Source: Edaphobacter flagellatus
GTDB taxonomy: Bacteria > Acidobacteriota > Terriglobia > Terriglobales > Acidobacteriaceae
Direction of reading: 5' to 3'
DNA length: 64,000 nt
Assembly (NCBI RefSeq): GCF_025264665.1
Contig: NZ_CP073697.1
Location: 2,666,001 to 2,730,000, forward strand
Of this stretch, positions 26,525 through 34,857 are shown one piece after another. The position numbers and the translations under genes are program-made. The stretch's first letter is position 1; each line of letters starts with the position of its first letter. The notes under the pieces were generated by a model that worked only from the letters and a program-made list of their open reading frames with translations, searched no databases and had not been told where the DNA came from.

Positions 26525-27457
26525 TTATGCCGTTTTGCGTTTGGTGGGGTGGGGTTTTGTTTCGGCGGCGAAGCTGCTGCGGGCTACCTGAGCGAAGGTG
26601 GCTACTACGGGGCGGTCTTCTCCTGTGCGGTAGGCGAGCTCGATGTCGCTGGTGACACGGGCTCCGCGCAGGCCGGGGCAGGCGATGTTGGGCAGGGCGA
26701 GCTGGCGGGTGCAGGCGGGGCCGACGGAGACGCCTAGTCCTGCGCCGACGAGGCGGAGAATGGTGAGCCACTGCGGGGCTTCCTGCACGACGTTGGGACG
26801 GAAGCCGTGGGCCTCGAAGATGGAGAGCGGCTTCTCGTAGGCGCGGCGTCCGGCGGACGGGGTGAAGTAGACGAAGGGTTCGTCGCGCAGGTCGGCGGGA
26901 GAGATGGTGGCTTTGCCGGCGAGCCGGTGAGTGGAGGGCAGCACGGCGACGAAGGGCTCCGTGAAGAGCGGTTCGGTGTGGAGGCCTTCGATGGGGCCGC
27001 CGTCGCGGAGGAAGCCTGCATCGAGCGCGCCGCGGGTGAGTGCGGCGGCGATGCCTGCGGTGTAGGACTCCGAGAGCAGAAGCTGCACGCGCGGGTAGAG
27101 CTGTCGGTAGCGCCCGAGCATGGCGGGCAGCGCGGTGAGCATGCCGGAGCCGATGAAGCCGACGCGGAGGGAGCCTTCATCGCCGCGTCCGATGGAGCGG
27201 GCCTCTTCTATGTCTTCGTGGACATTGCGCAGGGTGCGGCGGGCGCGTTCGAGGAAGATTTCTCCGGCGGCGGTGAGGCGGACGGCACGCGAGGTGCGGA
27301 GGAAGAGCGGGTAGCCGAGGATCTCTTCGAGCTTGCGGATCTGCTGCGAGAGCGGAGGCTGAGCGAGATGCAGGCGCTGGGCGGCGCGGCCGAAGTGCAG
27401 CTCTTCGGCGACGGCGACGAAGTAGCGGAGGTGACGCAGCTCGAGGTCGCGATCCAT
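26525..27457 (-). CDS. LysR-family transcriptional regulator
   Basis: 310 residues. N-terminal winged helix (residues about 6-65): LRHLRYFVAVAEELHFGRAA, LHLAQPPLSQQIRKLEEIL and LFLRTSRAVRLTAAG, then a two-lobe periplasmic-binding-like effector domain starting SLRVGFIGSGMLTALP. The HFGRAAQRLHLAQPPLS version is typical of the BenM/CatM-like subgroup that responds to small aromatic or carboxylate ligands. Divergently transcribed from the GNAT gene with 89 bp between, the classic layout for a LysR regulator and its target; AT-rich GATCATAATC lies in that gap. Confidence 0.9.
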   Translation of the reverse strand: MDRDLELRHLRYFVAVAEELHFGRAAQRLHLAQPPLSQQIRKLEEILGYPLFLRTSRAVRLTAAGEIFLERARRTLRNVHEDIEEARSIGRGDEGSLRVGFIGSGMLTALPAMLGRYRQLYPRVQLLLSESYTAGIAAALTRGALDAGFLRDGGPIEGLHTEPLFTEPFVAVLPSTHRLAGKATISPADLRDEPFVYFTPSAGRRAYEKPLSIFEAHGFRPNVVQEAPQWLTILRLVGAGLGVSVGPACTRQLALPNIACPGLRGARVTSDIELAYRTGEDRPVVATFAQVARSSFAAETKPHPTKRKTA

Positions 27458-27546
27458 ATACGAAAGATCATAATCGTGACAAACAAGATATTGGACGTAT
27501 CATTTGTGCGGGCCTAAGGTCAGAGACATACAAAGGAGAAACGACG

Positions 27547-28062
27547 ATGTCCTCGACCTTTGCTCTGGCTGATCTGCCATCCAACGGGAATCCGATGCCT
27601 GAACCCACGATCAAACTGCGCTCGTACCGCGGAGGCGATGCGGAGGCGTTTCGCCTGCTGAACGAGGCGTGGATCGAGAAGTACTTCGGCCTGGAAGATG
27701 CCGACCGCAAGATACTGAACGACCCGGAAGGTTATGTGCTGGCGAAGGGTGGGCACATCTTCTTCGCGACGGCCGCCGGTGCTCCGATTGGCTGTTGCGG
27801 GCTGATGCCGATTGCGCCCGGCGAGTACGAAGTGGTGAAGATGGCGGTGGCGGAGGAGTGGCAGGGCCGCGGTATCGGCAGGCGCGTGCTCGAATACACC
27901 GTGGAGCAGGCGCGCGCGCTGGGTGCGAAGCGGCTGTACCTGGAGACGAACAATACGTTGAAGAACGCGGTTCATCTGTACGAGGCGCTGGGTTTCCAGC
28001 ACCTGCCGCCGAAGCAGTCGCCGTATGTGCGGGCGAATGTGTTTATGGAGATGTGGTTTTAG
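27547..28062 (+). CDS. GNAT-family N-acetyltransferase
   Basis: 171 residues. IKLRSYRGGDAEAFRLLNEA, then YEVVKMAVAEEWQGRGIGRR with the acetyl-CoA-binding Q/RxxGxG/A signature (QGRGIG), then LYLETNNTLKNAVHLYEALG. Start ATG 27547 has AAAGGAG about seven bases before it. Substrate unknown; MPIAPGEYEVVKM and the C-terminal RANVFMEMWF are common in small-molecule or peptide acetyltransferases. It is divergent from the LysR gene, which may regulate it. Confidence 0.88.
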   Translation: MSSTFALADLPSNGNPMPEPTIKLRSYRGGDAEAFRLLNEAWIEKYFGLEDADRKILNDPEGYVLAKGGHIFFATAAGAPIGCCGLMPIAPGEYEVVKMAVAEEWQGRGIGRRVLEYTVEQARALGAKRLYLETNNTLKNAVHLYEALGFQHLPPKQSPYVRANVFMEMWF

Positions 28063-28068
28063 CTACGA

Positions 28069-28169
28069 CCCCACTCATGCCTAGGACGTGAGTGGGGCAC
28101 CGGCATTTGTAGCTGGGATGCGCAATGCGGGGGTTCCTCGACTCGCCTGCTGCTCGCTCGGAATGACAC
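28069..28169 (+). repeat. Composite dispersed repeat (modules A and B) after the GNAT gene
   Basis: Module A: inverted repeat CCCCACTCA (28069-28077) / TGAGTGGGG (28089-28097), then GCACCGGCATTTGTAGCTGG. Module B: AATGCGGGGGTTCCTCGACT through CGCTCGGAATGACAC (28124-28169). The hairpin may also end GNAT transcription, but there is no T-run. Confidence 0.75.
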
Positions 28170-28177
28170 TCGTTTGG

Positions 28178-28666
28178 CTAGCTGTTGGTTTCCTGCGAGC
28201 CGGTCTGTGATTCGGTTTCCATGCCGTACAACTCGGCTTCGAAGCGGCGGATGGCATCTTCGGACCAGGCGTGGGTGGACTTGCGCCAAGTGTCGCCCTT
28301 CTCTTCCATGAAGTTGGGGAAGTTCATGCGGCAGTAGCCGGCGCGGGTGCCGAAGTCGTAGAGGGCCTGCGGGATGCCGTCGAGGTAGAGCACGGCGCGG
28401 AGGCCGTCGCGGGACCACTCGACGGCGGCGATGCGCTCGGGTGTGGGGCGCTTGAGCTCTTCGTCGCTGCGGTTGAGGGCGGAGACGTTGTAGATGAGCA
28501 TGGCGTCGAGGATGGAGTTCTCGTGCGTGGTGCTGGTGCGGTCACAGGCGTAGAAGTATCCGACGACACCCTCGTCCTCGAAGACGACGGTCCAGGGAGG
28601 CGTGGTGGAGTCGGCGGAGAGAAAGGCGGCACCGGGAGTAAACGTGAGCGACTGCATACCCTTCAC
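28178..28666 (-). CDS. Small protein of unknown function (DUF2251-like)
   Basis: 162 residues, no signal peptide or membrane segment. TVVFEDEGVVGYFYACDR and ILDAMLIYNV, then ERIAAVEWSRDGLRAVLYLD and YCRMNFPNFMEEKGDTWR, are the conserved-looking parts. I recall these from the DUF2251 group but cannot confirm it. The C-terminal 15 residues (METESQTGSQETNS) are low complexity. The real start may be Met at 28657. It is divergent from the membrane protein at 28743. Confidence 0.65.
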   Translation of the reverse strand: MKGMQSLTFTPGAAFLSADSTTPPWTVVFEDEGVVGYFYACDRTSTTHENSILDAMLIYNVSALNRSDEELKRPTPERIAAVEWSRDGLRAVLYLDGIPQALYDFGTRAGYCRMNFPNFMEEKGDTWRKSTHAWSEDAIRRFEAELYGMETESQTGSQETNS

Positions 28667-28742
28667 GATACGATAGAAGCTGGGCGGTGCGGCAGGAGAA
28701 TGCTGTGCGCCAAGTGATTGGATCGACGAAGGCGGACGCGGA

Positions 28743-29951
28743 TTGAAGTTTCCTGCAATTAAGTTTGGCCTGCCGCAGCGGCTTGCCGCGCTGCTGCTTG
28801 TCGTTTTTCTGGGCCAGTGCCTGTGGGTGATCGCGCACCAGGAGCTTTCGACGGAGGACTACCGCTATGCGCGCTGCGGGCGCGAGATGTGGGAGCGTCC
28901 TTCGCCGCTGGCGGGGTACTTTACTTCGTGCGGCAATCTGAATGGCGATGGGACGTTTGCCTACCGCGTGGCTGGTTTGCCGCTGACGGCGCAGCGGCTG
29001 GTGCTGCTGGGAATCGACAAGCTGCGCAAGCCGGAGAACCGGATGTATACGTCGGGCTCGCTGAACGGGACGACATGGGAGGCAAGGCACGAGATCACGA
29101 GCGTGAAGTACCTGATGCATCTTCCGTTTGTGTTCTTTGCGATGTGGCTGGGCGCGGGGCTGTGGTGGGTGTCGCGCAGGCTGTTCGGGAATGAAGGCGG
29201 ATTTTTTGCGCTGGGGCTTTATTGCTTTTGTCCTGAGGTGGTTCGCTACGCCGTCGTGCCGAACAATGAAGTGCTGGCCATGTGGGGGCTGTATGGCCTG
29301 GTGTACACGGCGATTGGCGTGGCGCACGCCATGCAGGGGCCGAGGCGCAAGTGGAGGCCACGCATCCTGCTGCTGACGCTGGCTCTTGGGTTGACGGCGG
29401 CGGCGCATCTGCTGGCGGCGATGATCGGTTTTCTCGCCGGGGCGATCTTCATGATGTACCTGGCGGAGCGGCGCAGAAGCTATGTGATGCAGGTGCTGAT
29501 CTATTCGGCGCTGGGAGCGCTGCTGGTGCTGCTGGCTTCGTATGCGTTCCGGTTACAGGCGTTCAGCTATGTGTTTACGGGGGGCAGTGCGCGATTCTGG
29601 TTTTCGCTGGAAGCAGCACGCGGGCTCTTCAGCGATCCGCTGAATGCGTCGATTACGGCGGCGCTGGGGATTGCGGCGGTGCTGTATGTGGTGGCGCGGC
29701 GCTGCCGGTACTTCGGCAACACGGCGCCGCTGCTGATGGCGCTGGCGCTGCTGCCGATTGTGACGACGCAGACGGTGACGGCTCCGTGGCTGTGGGCGCT
29801 GCCGTTTCTGCTGACGTTTGCGGGAGGCGTGTTTGCGGACGTGCTGGAGTCACGGCACCGCAAGCTGTTTCTCGCACTTGCCGGGCTGATTCTGGTGACG
29901 CAGGCGGTGTTGTGCATTGCGGTGCTGCCGGCGATTGCGCATCCACTTTAG
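28743..29951 (+). CDS. Polytopic membrane protein, GT-C/ArnT-like glycosyltransferase fold
   Basis: 402 residues with about ten hydrophobic segments. The first periplasmic loop, HQELSTEDYRYARCGREMWE, resembles the acidic motif of ArnT/PMT-type glycosyltransferases, followed by the VPNNEVLAMWGLYGLVY and AAAHLLAAMIGFLAG helices typical of GT39-like proteins. The C-terminal soluble domain of ArnT is missing. The donor would be a polyprenyl-phosphate sugar; acceptor unknown. The start is uncertain: TTG 28743 is used, with no convincing Shine-Dalgarno. Codon usage as in neighbours. Confidence 0.65.
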   Translation: MKFPAIKFGLPQRLAALLLVVFLGQCLWVIAHQELSTEDYRYARCGREMWERPSPLAGYFTSCGNLNGDGTFAYRVAGLPLTAQRLVLLGIDKLRKPENRMYTSGSLNGTTWEARHEITSVKYLMHLPFVFFAMWLGAGLWWVSRRLFGNEGGFFALGLYCFCPEVVRYAVVPNNEVLAMWGLYGLVYTAIGVAHAMQGPRRKWRPRILLLTLALGLTAAAHLLAAMIGFLAGAIFMMYLAERRRSYVMQVLIYSALGALLVLLASYAFRLQAFSYVFTGGSARFWFSLEAARGLFSDPLNASITAALGIAAVLYVVARRCRYFGNTAPLLMALALLPIVTTQTVTAPWLWALPFLLTFAGGVFADVLESRHRKLFLALAGLILVTQAVLCIAVLPAIAHPL

Positions 29952-30065
29952 TACCTGCCTGCAAAGTAGCTGACTCATTTCATCGGCCTTGCATCATACT
30001 GGGAGCCGCACCCGATAGATTGCAGAGTGGCGGATGGGTAGCGCGCCAAGGAAGGTTTGCGAAGC

Positions 30066-31820
30066 ATGTTGAAGCTTTCTCCCCGTACTGCGGGGGCTGT
30101 GTGTGTGGTTGCTCTGCTTTTGTCCGTTGGAGGATGCAGGAAGCCGCGTAAGACGACGTCGGCCCCGAACACGACGGACTACTCGGACAACATCAAGCCG
30201 CTGGTCGAATCGACGCAGCTCTCGTTTCTGCGCTGGCCGAATATTACGGATTACCAGCCGCTTGTGAAGACGTTCTACGAAGATCGCAACTACGAGATTG
30301 CATGGACGCGCGATGGCCGGCCGACGGCAGCAGCCAAGGGGTTTATCGTGGCGTTTGCCGCGGCCGATCTGAAGGGGCTGAATCCGGAGGACTACGATGG
30401 CACGCGCTGGATGGCGAGCGTAGCGAGCCTCAACGGGAAACCAAGCGAAGACACGGTTGCGCAGTTCGATGTGGCGATGACGGTGTGCGTGATGCGGTTT
30501 ATCTCGGACCTGCGCATCGGGCGGGTGAATCCGCAGCACTTTAACTTCGACATCAATGTGGCGCAGAAGAAATACAACCTGGCCGAGTTTGTTTCGGACA
30601 ATGCGGTGGATGTGACCGATGTGCCGAAGCTGCTCCGGGCGGTTGAGCCGGATTCCGATCTTTATCGCCGTACGGAGCGGGCGCTGGCGCTTTATATCGA
30701 TCTCGAAAAGAAGCAGCTCGACCAGAATGCCGATCCGTTGCCTGCGGTGGCAAAGACGCTGTCGCCGGGCGATGCGTATACGGCAGCTCCAGAGCTGGCA
30801 GAGCGGCTTGCGCTGGAGCATGACCTCGATGCCGATACCGACGATGCGGGCGAGTTGCAGCCGAAGGTCTATACGCAGCGGCTTTCGGACGCGGTGAAGA
30901 ACTATCAGCAGCGTCATGGCCTGACGGATGACGGCAAGCTGACGCAGCAGACGGTCGATTCACTGAACGTGCCGATGAGCGATCGGGTGCGTCAGCTTGA
31001 TTACACGCTCGAGCGCTTTCGCTGGTTGCCGGAGCCTTACGTGAATCCACGGCTGATGGTGAACCTGCCGGAGTTTGTGCTGCGCGGCTACACGCCGGAG
31101 CATACGCTCGACTTCACGATGCGCGTCGTCGTGGGGCAGGTGATGGGCGAGCATCAGACGCCGGTCTTCGCGCACATGATGAAGTACATCATCTTTCGGC
31201 CGTACTGGAACGTGCCGGTGGATATCGCGCGCAAGGAGCTGGTGCCGCATATGACGGTCACCAAAGGGTATCTGGAATCGAAGAACTATGAAGTGGTGAA
31301 CTCCAAGGGCCAGCTTGTGCCGAACTATACGGTGAAGCAGGTGGAGCAGGGCGGCCTGATGGTGCGCGAGAAGCCGGGGCCGAAGAACTCGCTGGGGCTG
31401 GTGAAGTTTATGTTTCCCAACCAGTACGACGTGTACCTGCACTCGACGCCTGCGGTGGGCCTGTTCAGCCGCACGCGCAGGGACTTTTCGCATGGGTGTG
31501 TGCGGGTGCAGAAGCCGGAAGAGCTGGCCGCCTGGCTGCTCGACGGGCAGAAGGACAAGGACGGCGAAGACTGGGATATCGACAAGGTGCATGAGGCAAT
31601 GACGGAGGGCGACGACAATCACCAGGTAAACCTGAAGACGCCGGTGCCGATCGTGATCTTCTACATGACGGCTGAGGTGGAAGAGGATGGAACGGTCCAC
31701 TTCTTCAACGACATCTATGGCTACGACGCCGCGATGCAGAAGGTGCTGGAGAAAGGGCCGCCGTATCCGGTGAAGCCTGAGCCCGTAGTGCCGAAGACAA
31801 AACCCGGCGACACGGCTTAG
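30066..31820 (+). CDS. L,D-transpeptidase lipoprotein (YcbB/LdtD-like)
   Basis: 584 residues. The signal peptide ends in a lipobox (LLLSVGGC), so it is lipid-anchored. Scaffold domain about residues 60-230, a PG_binding_1 domain (YTQRLSDAVKNYQQRHGLTD) near 280, and a YkuD catalytic domain with YLHSTPAVGLF and the nucleophile motif SHGCVRVQKPEELA (His476, Cys478). It would make 3-3 crosslinks in peptidoglycan or attach proteins to it. ATG 30066 is preceded by AAGGAAGG; TTG 30057 is too close. A single gene. Confidence 0.92.
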   Translation: MLKLSPRTAGAVCVVALLLSVGGCRKPRKTTSAPNTTDYSDNIKPLVESTQLSFLRWPNITDYQPLVKTFYEDRNYEIAWTRDGRPTAAAKGFIVAFAAADLKGLNPEDYDGTRWMASVASLNGKPSEDTVAQFDVAMTVCVMRFISDLRIGRVNPQHFNFDINVAQKKYNLAEFVSDNAVDVTDVPKLLRAVEPDSDLYRRTERALALYIDLEKKQLDQNADPLPAVAKTLSPGDAYTAAPELAERLALEHDLDADTDDAGELQPKVYTQRLSDAVKNYQQRHGLTDDGKLTQQTVDSLNVPMSDRVRQLDYTLERFRWLPEPYVNPRLMVNLPEFVLRGYTPEHTLDFTMRVVVGQVMGEHQTPVFAHMMKYIIFRPYWNVPVDIARKELVPHMTVTKGYLESKNYEVVNSKGQLVPNYTVKQVEQGGLMVREKPGPKNSLGLVKFMFPNQYDVYLHSTPAVGLFSRTRRDFSHGCVRVQKPEELAAWLLDGQKDKDGEDWDIDKVHEAMTEGDDNHQVNLKTPVPIVIFYMTAEVEEDGTVHFFNDIYGYDAAMQKVLEKGPPYPVKPEPVVPKTKPGDTA

Positions 31821-31864
31821 CCGGCATCAGGCGGAGGGTGTTTTCGAGATAAAATGCTCCCACT

Positions 31865-32482
31865 ATGAAAGCCGATCACTTCGATCCCCGCGTCGACGCC
31901 TACATCAATAAGTCCGCTGCTTTCGCACAGCCTATCCTTGAGCATCTGCGCGAGGTGGTGCACAAGGCCCTGCCCGATATTGAAGAAAGTATCAAGTGGT
32001 CGATGCCCTTCTTCACCTACAAGGGGCAGATGTTCGGCAATATCGCGGGTTTCAAGCAGCATTGCAGCTTTGGGCTGTTTGGCGGTGCGATGAAGGCATG
32101 GTTCAAGGAGCAGGGGATCGACAGCGAAGGCATGGGCTCGCTGGGCAAAATCACCAGCGTCAAGGATCTGCCTGCGAACAAGGTGTTGATCGGCTACTGC
32201 AAGCAGGCGGCGAAGTTTATCGACGATGGCACGAAGACGATGACGCGGCCGAAGAAGGCGGCGCGTCCGGCGCCGGAGACTCCGGCTGAACTGGCGGCTG
32301 CGCTGAAGAAGAATAAAGCCGCGCAGAAGGTATGGAGTGACTTCAGCCCGAGCTGCCAGCGGGAGTATGTGGACTGGATTACTGAGGCCAAACGCGAGGA
32401 GACAAAGCAGAAACGCGTGGCGCAGGCCGTCGAGCAGATTGCCGAGGGCAAGCAGCGGAACTGGAAGTATCAGAATTGCTAG
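31865..32482 (+). CDS. YdeI/OmpD-associated family protein with DUF1801 domain
   Basis: 205 residues, cytoplasmic. N-terminal DUF1801/YdhG-like part (FAQPILEHLREVVHKALPDIEESIKWSMPFF, shown in pieces: LREVVHKALP, SIKWSMPFFTYKG) and a C-terminal YdeI-type helical region (PAELAAALKKNKAAQKVWSD, YVDWITEAKREETKQKRVAQ). These proteins have no established reaction; structural similarity suggests ligand binding. The C-terminus is Lys/Arg/Glu-rich. 44 bases after the transpeptidase and in the same direction, so co-transcription is possible but unproven. Confidence 0.85.
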   Translation: MKADHFDPRVDAYINKSAAFAQPILEHLREVVHKALPDIEESIKWSMPFFTYKGQMFGNIAGFKQHCSFGLFGGAMKAWFKEQGIDSEGMGSLGKITSVKDLPANKVLIGYCKQAAKFIDDGTKTMTRPKKAARPAPETPAELAAALKKNKAAQKVWSDFSPSCQREYVDWITEAKREETKQKRVAQAVEQIAEGKQRNWKYQNC

Positions 32483-32536
32483 GCTGATTGTTCGTTTTGC
32501 ATGCCGCGTTCTTCGTGACAAGTGCCGCTGCAGGCA

Positions 32537-32575
32537 AAAGGCGGGGGTTCCTCGGCTTCGCTCGGAAGGCCACTT
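32537..32575 (+). repeat. Short dispersed repeat, module B only
   Basis: GGCGGGGGTTCCTCGGCTTC followed by GCTCGGAAGGCCAC. The end deviates (GGAAGGCCAC rather than GGAATGACAC) and is followed by a small hairpin-like GGCCACTTTTGTGGCC. Confidence 0.65.
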
Positions 32576-32609
32576 TTGTGGCCCTCTCCACTGTTTTATG
32601 CGTGAAAGG

Positions 32610-34724
32610 CTACTTCGTTGCAGGGTATCCGTGCAGCTGTGGGCCGACGGAGTTTGAGAAGACGTAGTTCAGGCGGCGGTCGGCGTCGATGGTCCAGAAC
32701 ATGGCTCCGATCATCTCCGGGTAGCCCTTTGGATTGCGCAGCCGGTACTTCGTTCCCTTTGGCGCTTTGCCGGTGATGATATAGTCCATCGCCTGGTCGA
32801 CGATGCCGGAGGTGGTGTCGCCGGTGAGGAAGCCTACAGCGACCTGGCTTGCGGGCAACGGCGGGAAGAAATGCTTTGGATCGCCGCCGATGTTGAAGCC
32901 GTGCAGCAGCAGCTCGGTCATGGCGGCGTGGTAGTCGACGGTGCCGGGCTGGTAGATCTCGCCGTCGAGACCCTGCAGCGGAGGCGTGTTGTAGTCCTGC
33001 ACGTCGATGAAGGTGAGGATGTCTTTAATTGCGTAGGTGATCGCGAGGTAGGAGCCGAACTGGCCGCCGTAGCTTGGGTAGCCCGCGGGGATCTGGGTGC
33101 CTTCGGGGACGAGCGAGATCATGAACCTGGAACCGAAGTGGTTGTGAAGCTGGCGAAGCGCATCGATGAGATTGACGATCGATGGCGTTGTCGGATGGCG
33201 GAAGTCGGTGTCGCCTGAGTCGATGGAGAGTGAGGGGCTCTCGAAGTCGATGTCGATGCCGTCGAAGCCATATTCTTCGACAATCTTTGTTACGGAGTCG
33301 ACGTAGTTCGGGACGCGCTTGGGATCGGCGAGCGTGAAGTGCTGGCCTCCGCCGCCGAGCGAGATCATGACCTTCTTGCCTTTGCTCTGGAGGAACTTGA
33401 CGTCGGATTTGAAGGTGGCATCGTCCATGCCGGTGGGCGGATGGAAACGCATGGTGCCCTCGGGGGCGTTCTTGTCGGGGATGGCGAAGGCGACGAGGAT
33501 GTAGTCCCACTGCGGTGAGACGTCGCGCAGCGAGAAGGTGGAGGAGGCGGCACCGTAGCCGGCCCAGTAGCCGATCAGCTTATGCCCGTTGGGAGTGGCG
33601 GTGGGTAGGAAAGGTTCGGCGGTGGGTTGGGCCGGCGCGGGAGGAACGGCTCCGGCGCGGCGCTCGGGGCAAGGCTTAGCCTGTTCGGTGAGCGCCTGCG
33701 CGTCGGGGAAGCTGAAGGTGCTGCCGAAGGAGCCGGATGCACCGGCGTACCAGGGCATCAAGGCCACATTCTGCACGTGATATGTCCCGACGGCGAAGGG
33801 CTTCGATGCCGGGAAGTTGTTCTTCGGATTGGTGTCGGTGGGTTGTAGCTGGAAGTAGGTGGAGGCGACGCGGTTGCCGCCGCAGCGTCCGCCGTCGCCG
33901 GGCTGCATGGCGTCGGGACGCATCCAACTGACGAGGTTGCCGGGCGCGGAGGCGGGATTGAGGTGCTGCTCGTAGAGCTCATGCTGGTAGAGCGGGTCGA
34001 AGAGAGGGTCGTTGATGAATTCGGCGAGCTGCTGGGTGAGCGGCTGGACGTCCTTGTCGGCGATGACGGTGGGCGCGTGGCTGAGGTAGCTGGCGAGCAC
34101 GAAAGAATTGCCTGAAGCGCGGTCGACGCCGTGCGTTCCCCATGAGCAGCAGACCGTCGCATCGCCCATGGCGTAGAAGGCAGTGTTGCGCGTGACGGCG
34201 AAGACGAGCGCGCCGTCCTGCTTCGGAAGCTGCTTGAAGATTTCCTTCTGCAGAAATTCAATGTCGACGATGGCCGCGGTCGCGCCTTCGCTCTTCGACG
34301 TCAGCACATAGCCGAAGCCCGCAGGCACGGTGACGGTGATGGGCTTGACGGTGGGCTTGCCAAGCAGCGTGTGCCAGTCCTTCGCGTTGGGAAAGGTCGT
34401 GCGCAGGAGTGCATCGGCATACTGCGTGGTGCCGGCCGCCTTGAAGTTGAAGCGCGAGAAGATGGGCGAGCGCAGAAGCGCAGGCACATCGGTGGCCGCG
34501 TCCAGCGTGTAAGGCTTGCCTGCGATCTTCTTCGTCGCAAACGCGAGCCGAACCGGAACGATCACCGTGGGGATCGACGTTGTGCCTCCCCGGGCCGGGT
34601 CGGCACCGGCGAGGGTGTAGGAGTGCGAGCCCGCCTGCTGCGCGAAGGTTGGAGCGGTCTGCGATACCGCGGAGGGAACGGTGGTCAGACCGCATACCAG
34701 CAAGGCGAGCATTTTGAGCTTCAT
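32610..34724 (-). CDS. Secreted GH18 (chitinase-like) protein with an N-terminal domain of unknown function
   Basis: 704 residues from ATG 34724 (signal peptide MKLKMLALLVCGLTTVPS). Residues about 30-400 form an N-terminal unit with TVIVPVRLAFATKKIAG, TAFYAMGDATVCCSWGTHG, and YQHELYEQHLNPASAPGNLV. Then a Pro/Ala linker and a GH18 barrel: KLIGYWAGYG, MISLGGGGQH and FDGIDIDFE (487-495, catalytic Glu495). GH18 cleaves beta-1,4-linked N-acetylglucosamine polymers by substrate-assisted catalysis. The N-terminal HELYE..NP pattern recalls the HE-x-x-E..-DP segment of other secreted proteins of this phylum. Upstream ATG 34733 is an alternative. Divergent from mutY. Confidence 0.83.
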   Translation of the reverse strand: MKLKMLALLVCGLTTVPSAVSQTAPTFAQQAGSHSYTLAGADPARGGTTSIPTVIVPVRLAFATKKIAGKPYTLDAATDVPALLRSPIFSRFNFKAAGTTQYADALLRTTFPNAKDWHTLLGKPTVKPITVTVPAGFGYVLTSKSEGATAAIVDIEFLQKEIFKQLPKQDGALVFAVTRNTAFYAMGDATVCCSWGTHGVDRASGNSFVLASYLSHAPTVIADKDVQPLTQQLAEFINDPLFDPLYQHELYEQHLNPASAPGNLVSWMRPDAMQPGDGGRCGGNRVASTYFQLQPTDTNPKNNFPASKPFAVGTYHVQNVALMPWYAGASGSFGSTFSFPDAQALTEQAKPCPERRAGAVPPAPAQPTAEPFLPTATPNGHKLIGYWAGYGAASSTFSLRDVSPQWDYILVAFAIPDKNAPEGTMRFHPPTGMDDATFKSDVKFLQSKGKKVMISLGGGGQHFTLADPKRVPNYVDSVTKIVEEYGFDGIDIDFESPSLSIDSGDTDFRHPTTPSIVNLIDALRQLHNHFGSRFMISLVPEGTQIPAGYPSYGGQFGSYLAITYAIKDILTFIDVQDYNTPPLQGLDGEIYQPGTVDYHAAMTELLLHGFNIGGDPKHFFPPLPASQVAVGFLTGDTTSGIVDQAMDYIITGKAPKGTKYRLRNPKGYPEMIGAMFWTIDADRRLNYVFSNSVGPQLHGYPATK

Positions 34725-34857
34725 AGGTACCATTCTCTTTTCCGGAAAAGTGTGCAGCCAGCATCGTTCAACGCTGTGTTGTCGTGCAAGAGGCAATTGT
34801 CTTACAGATGGCACGCCTGCTGACTTGCTCATCAAATGGCGATAGACTGTCATCCGC

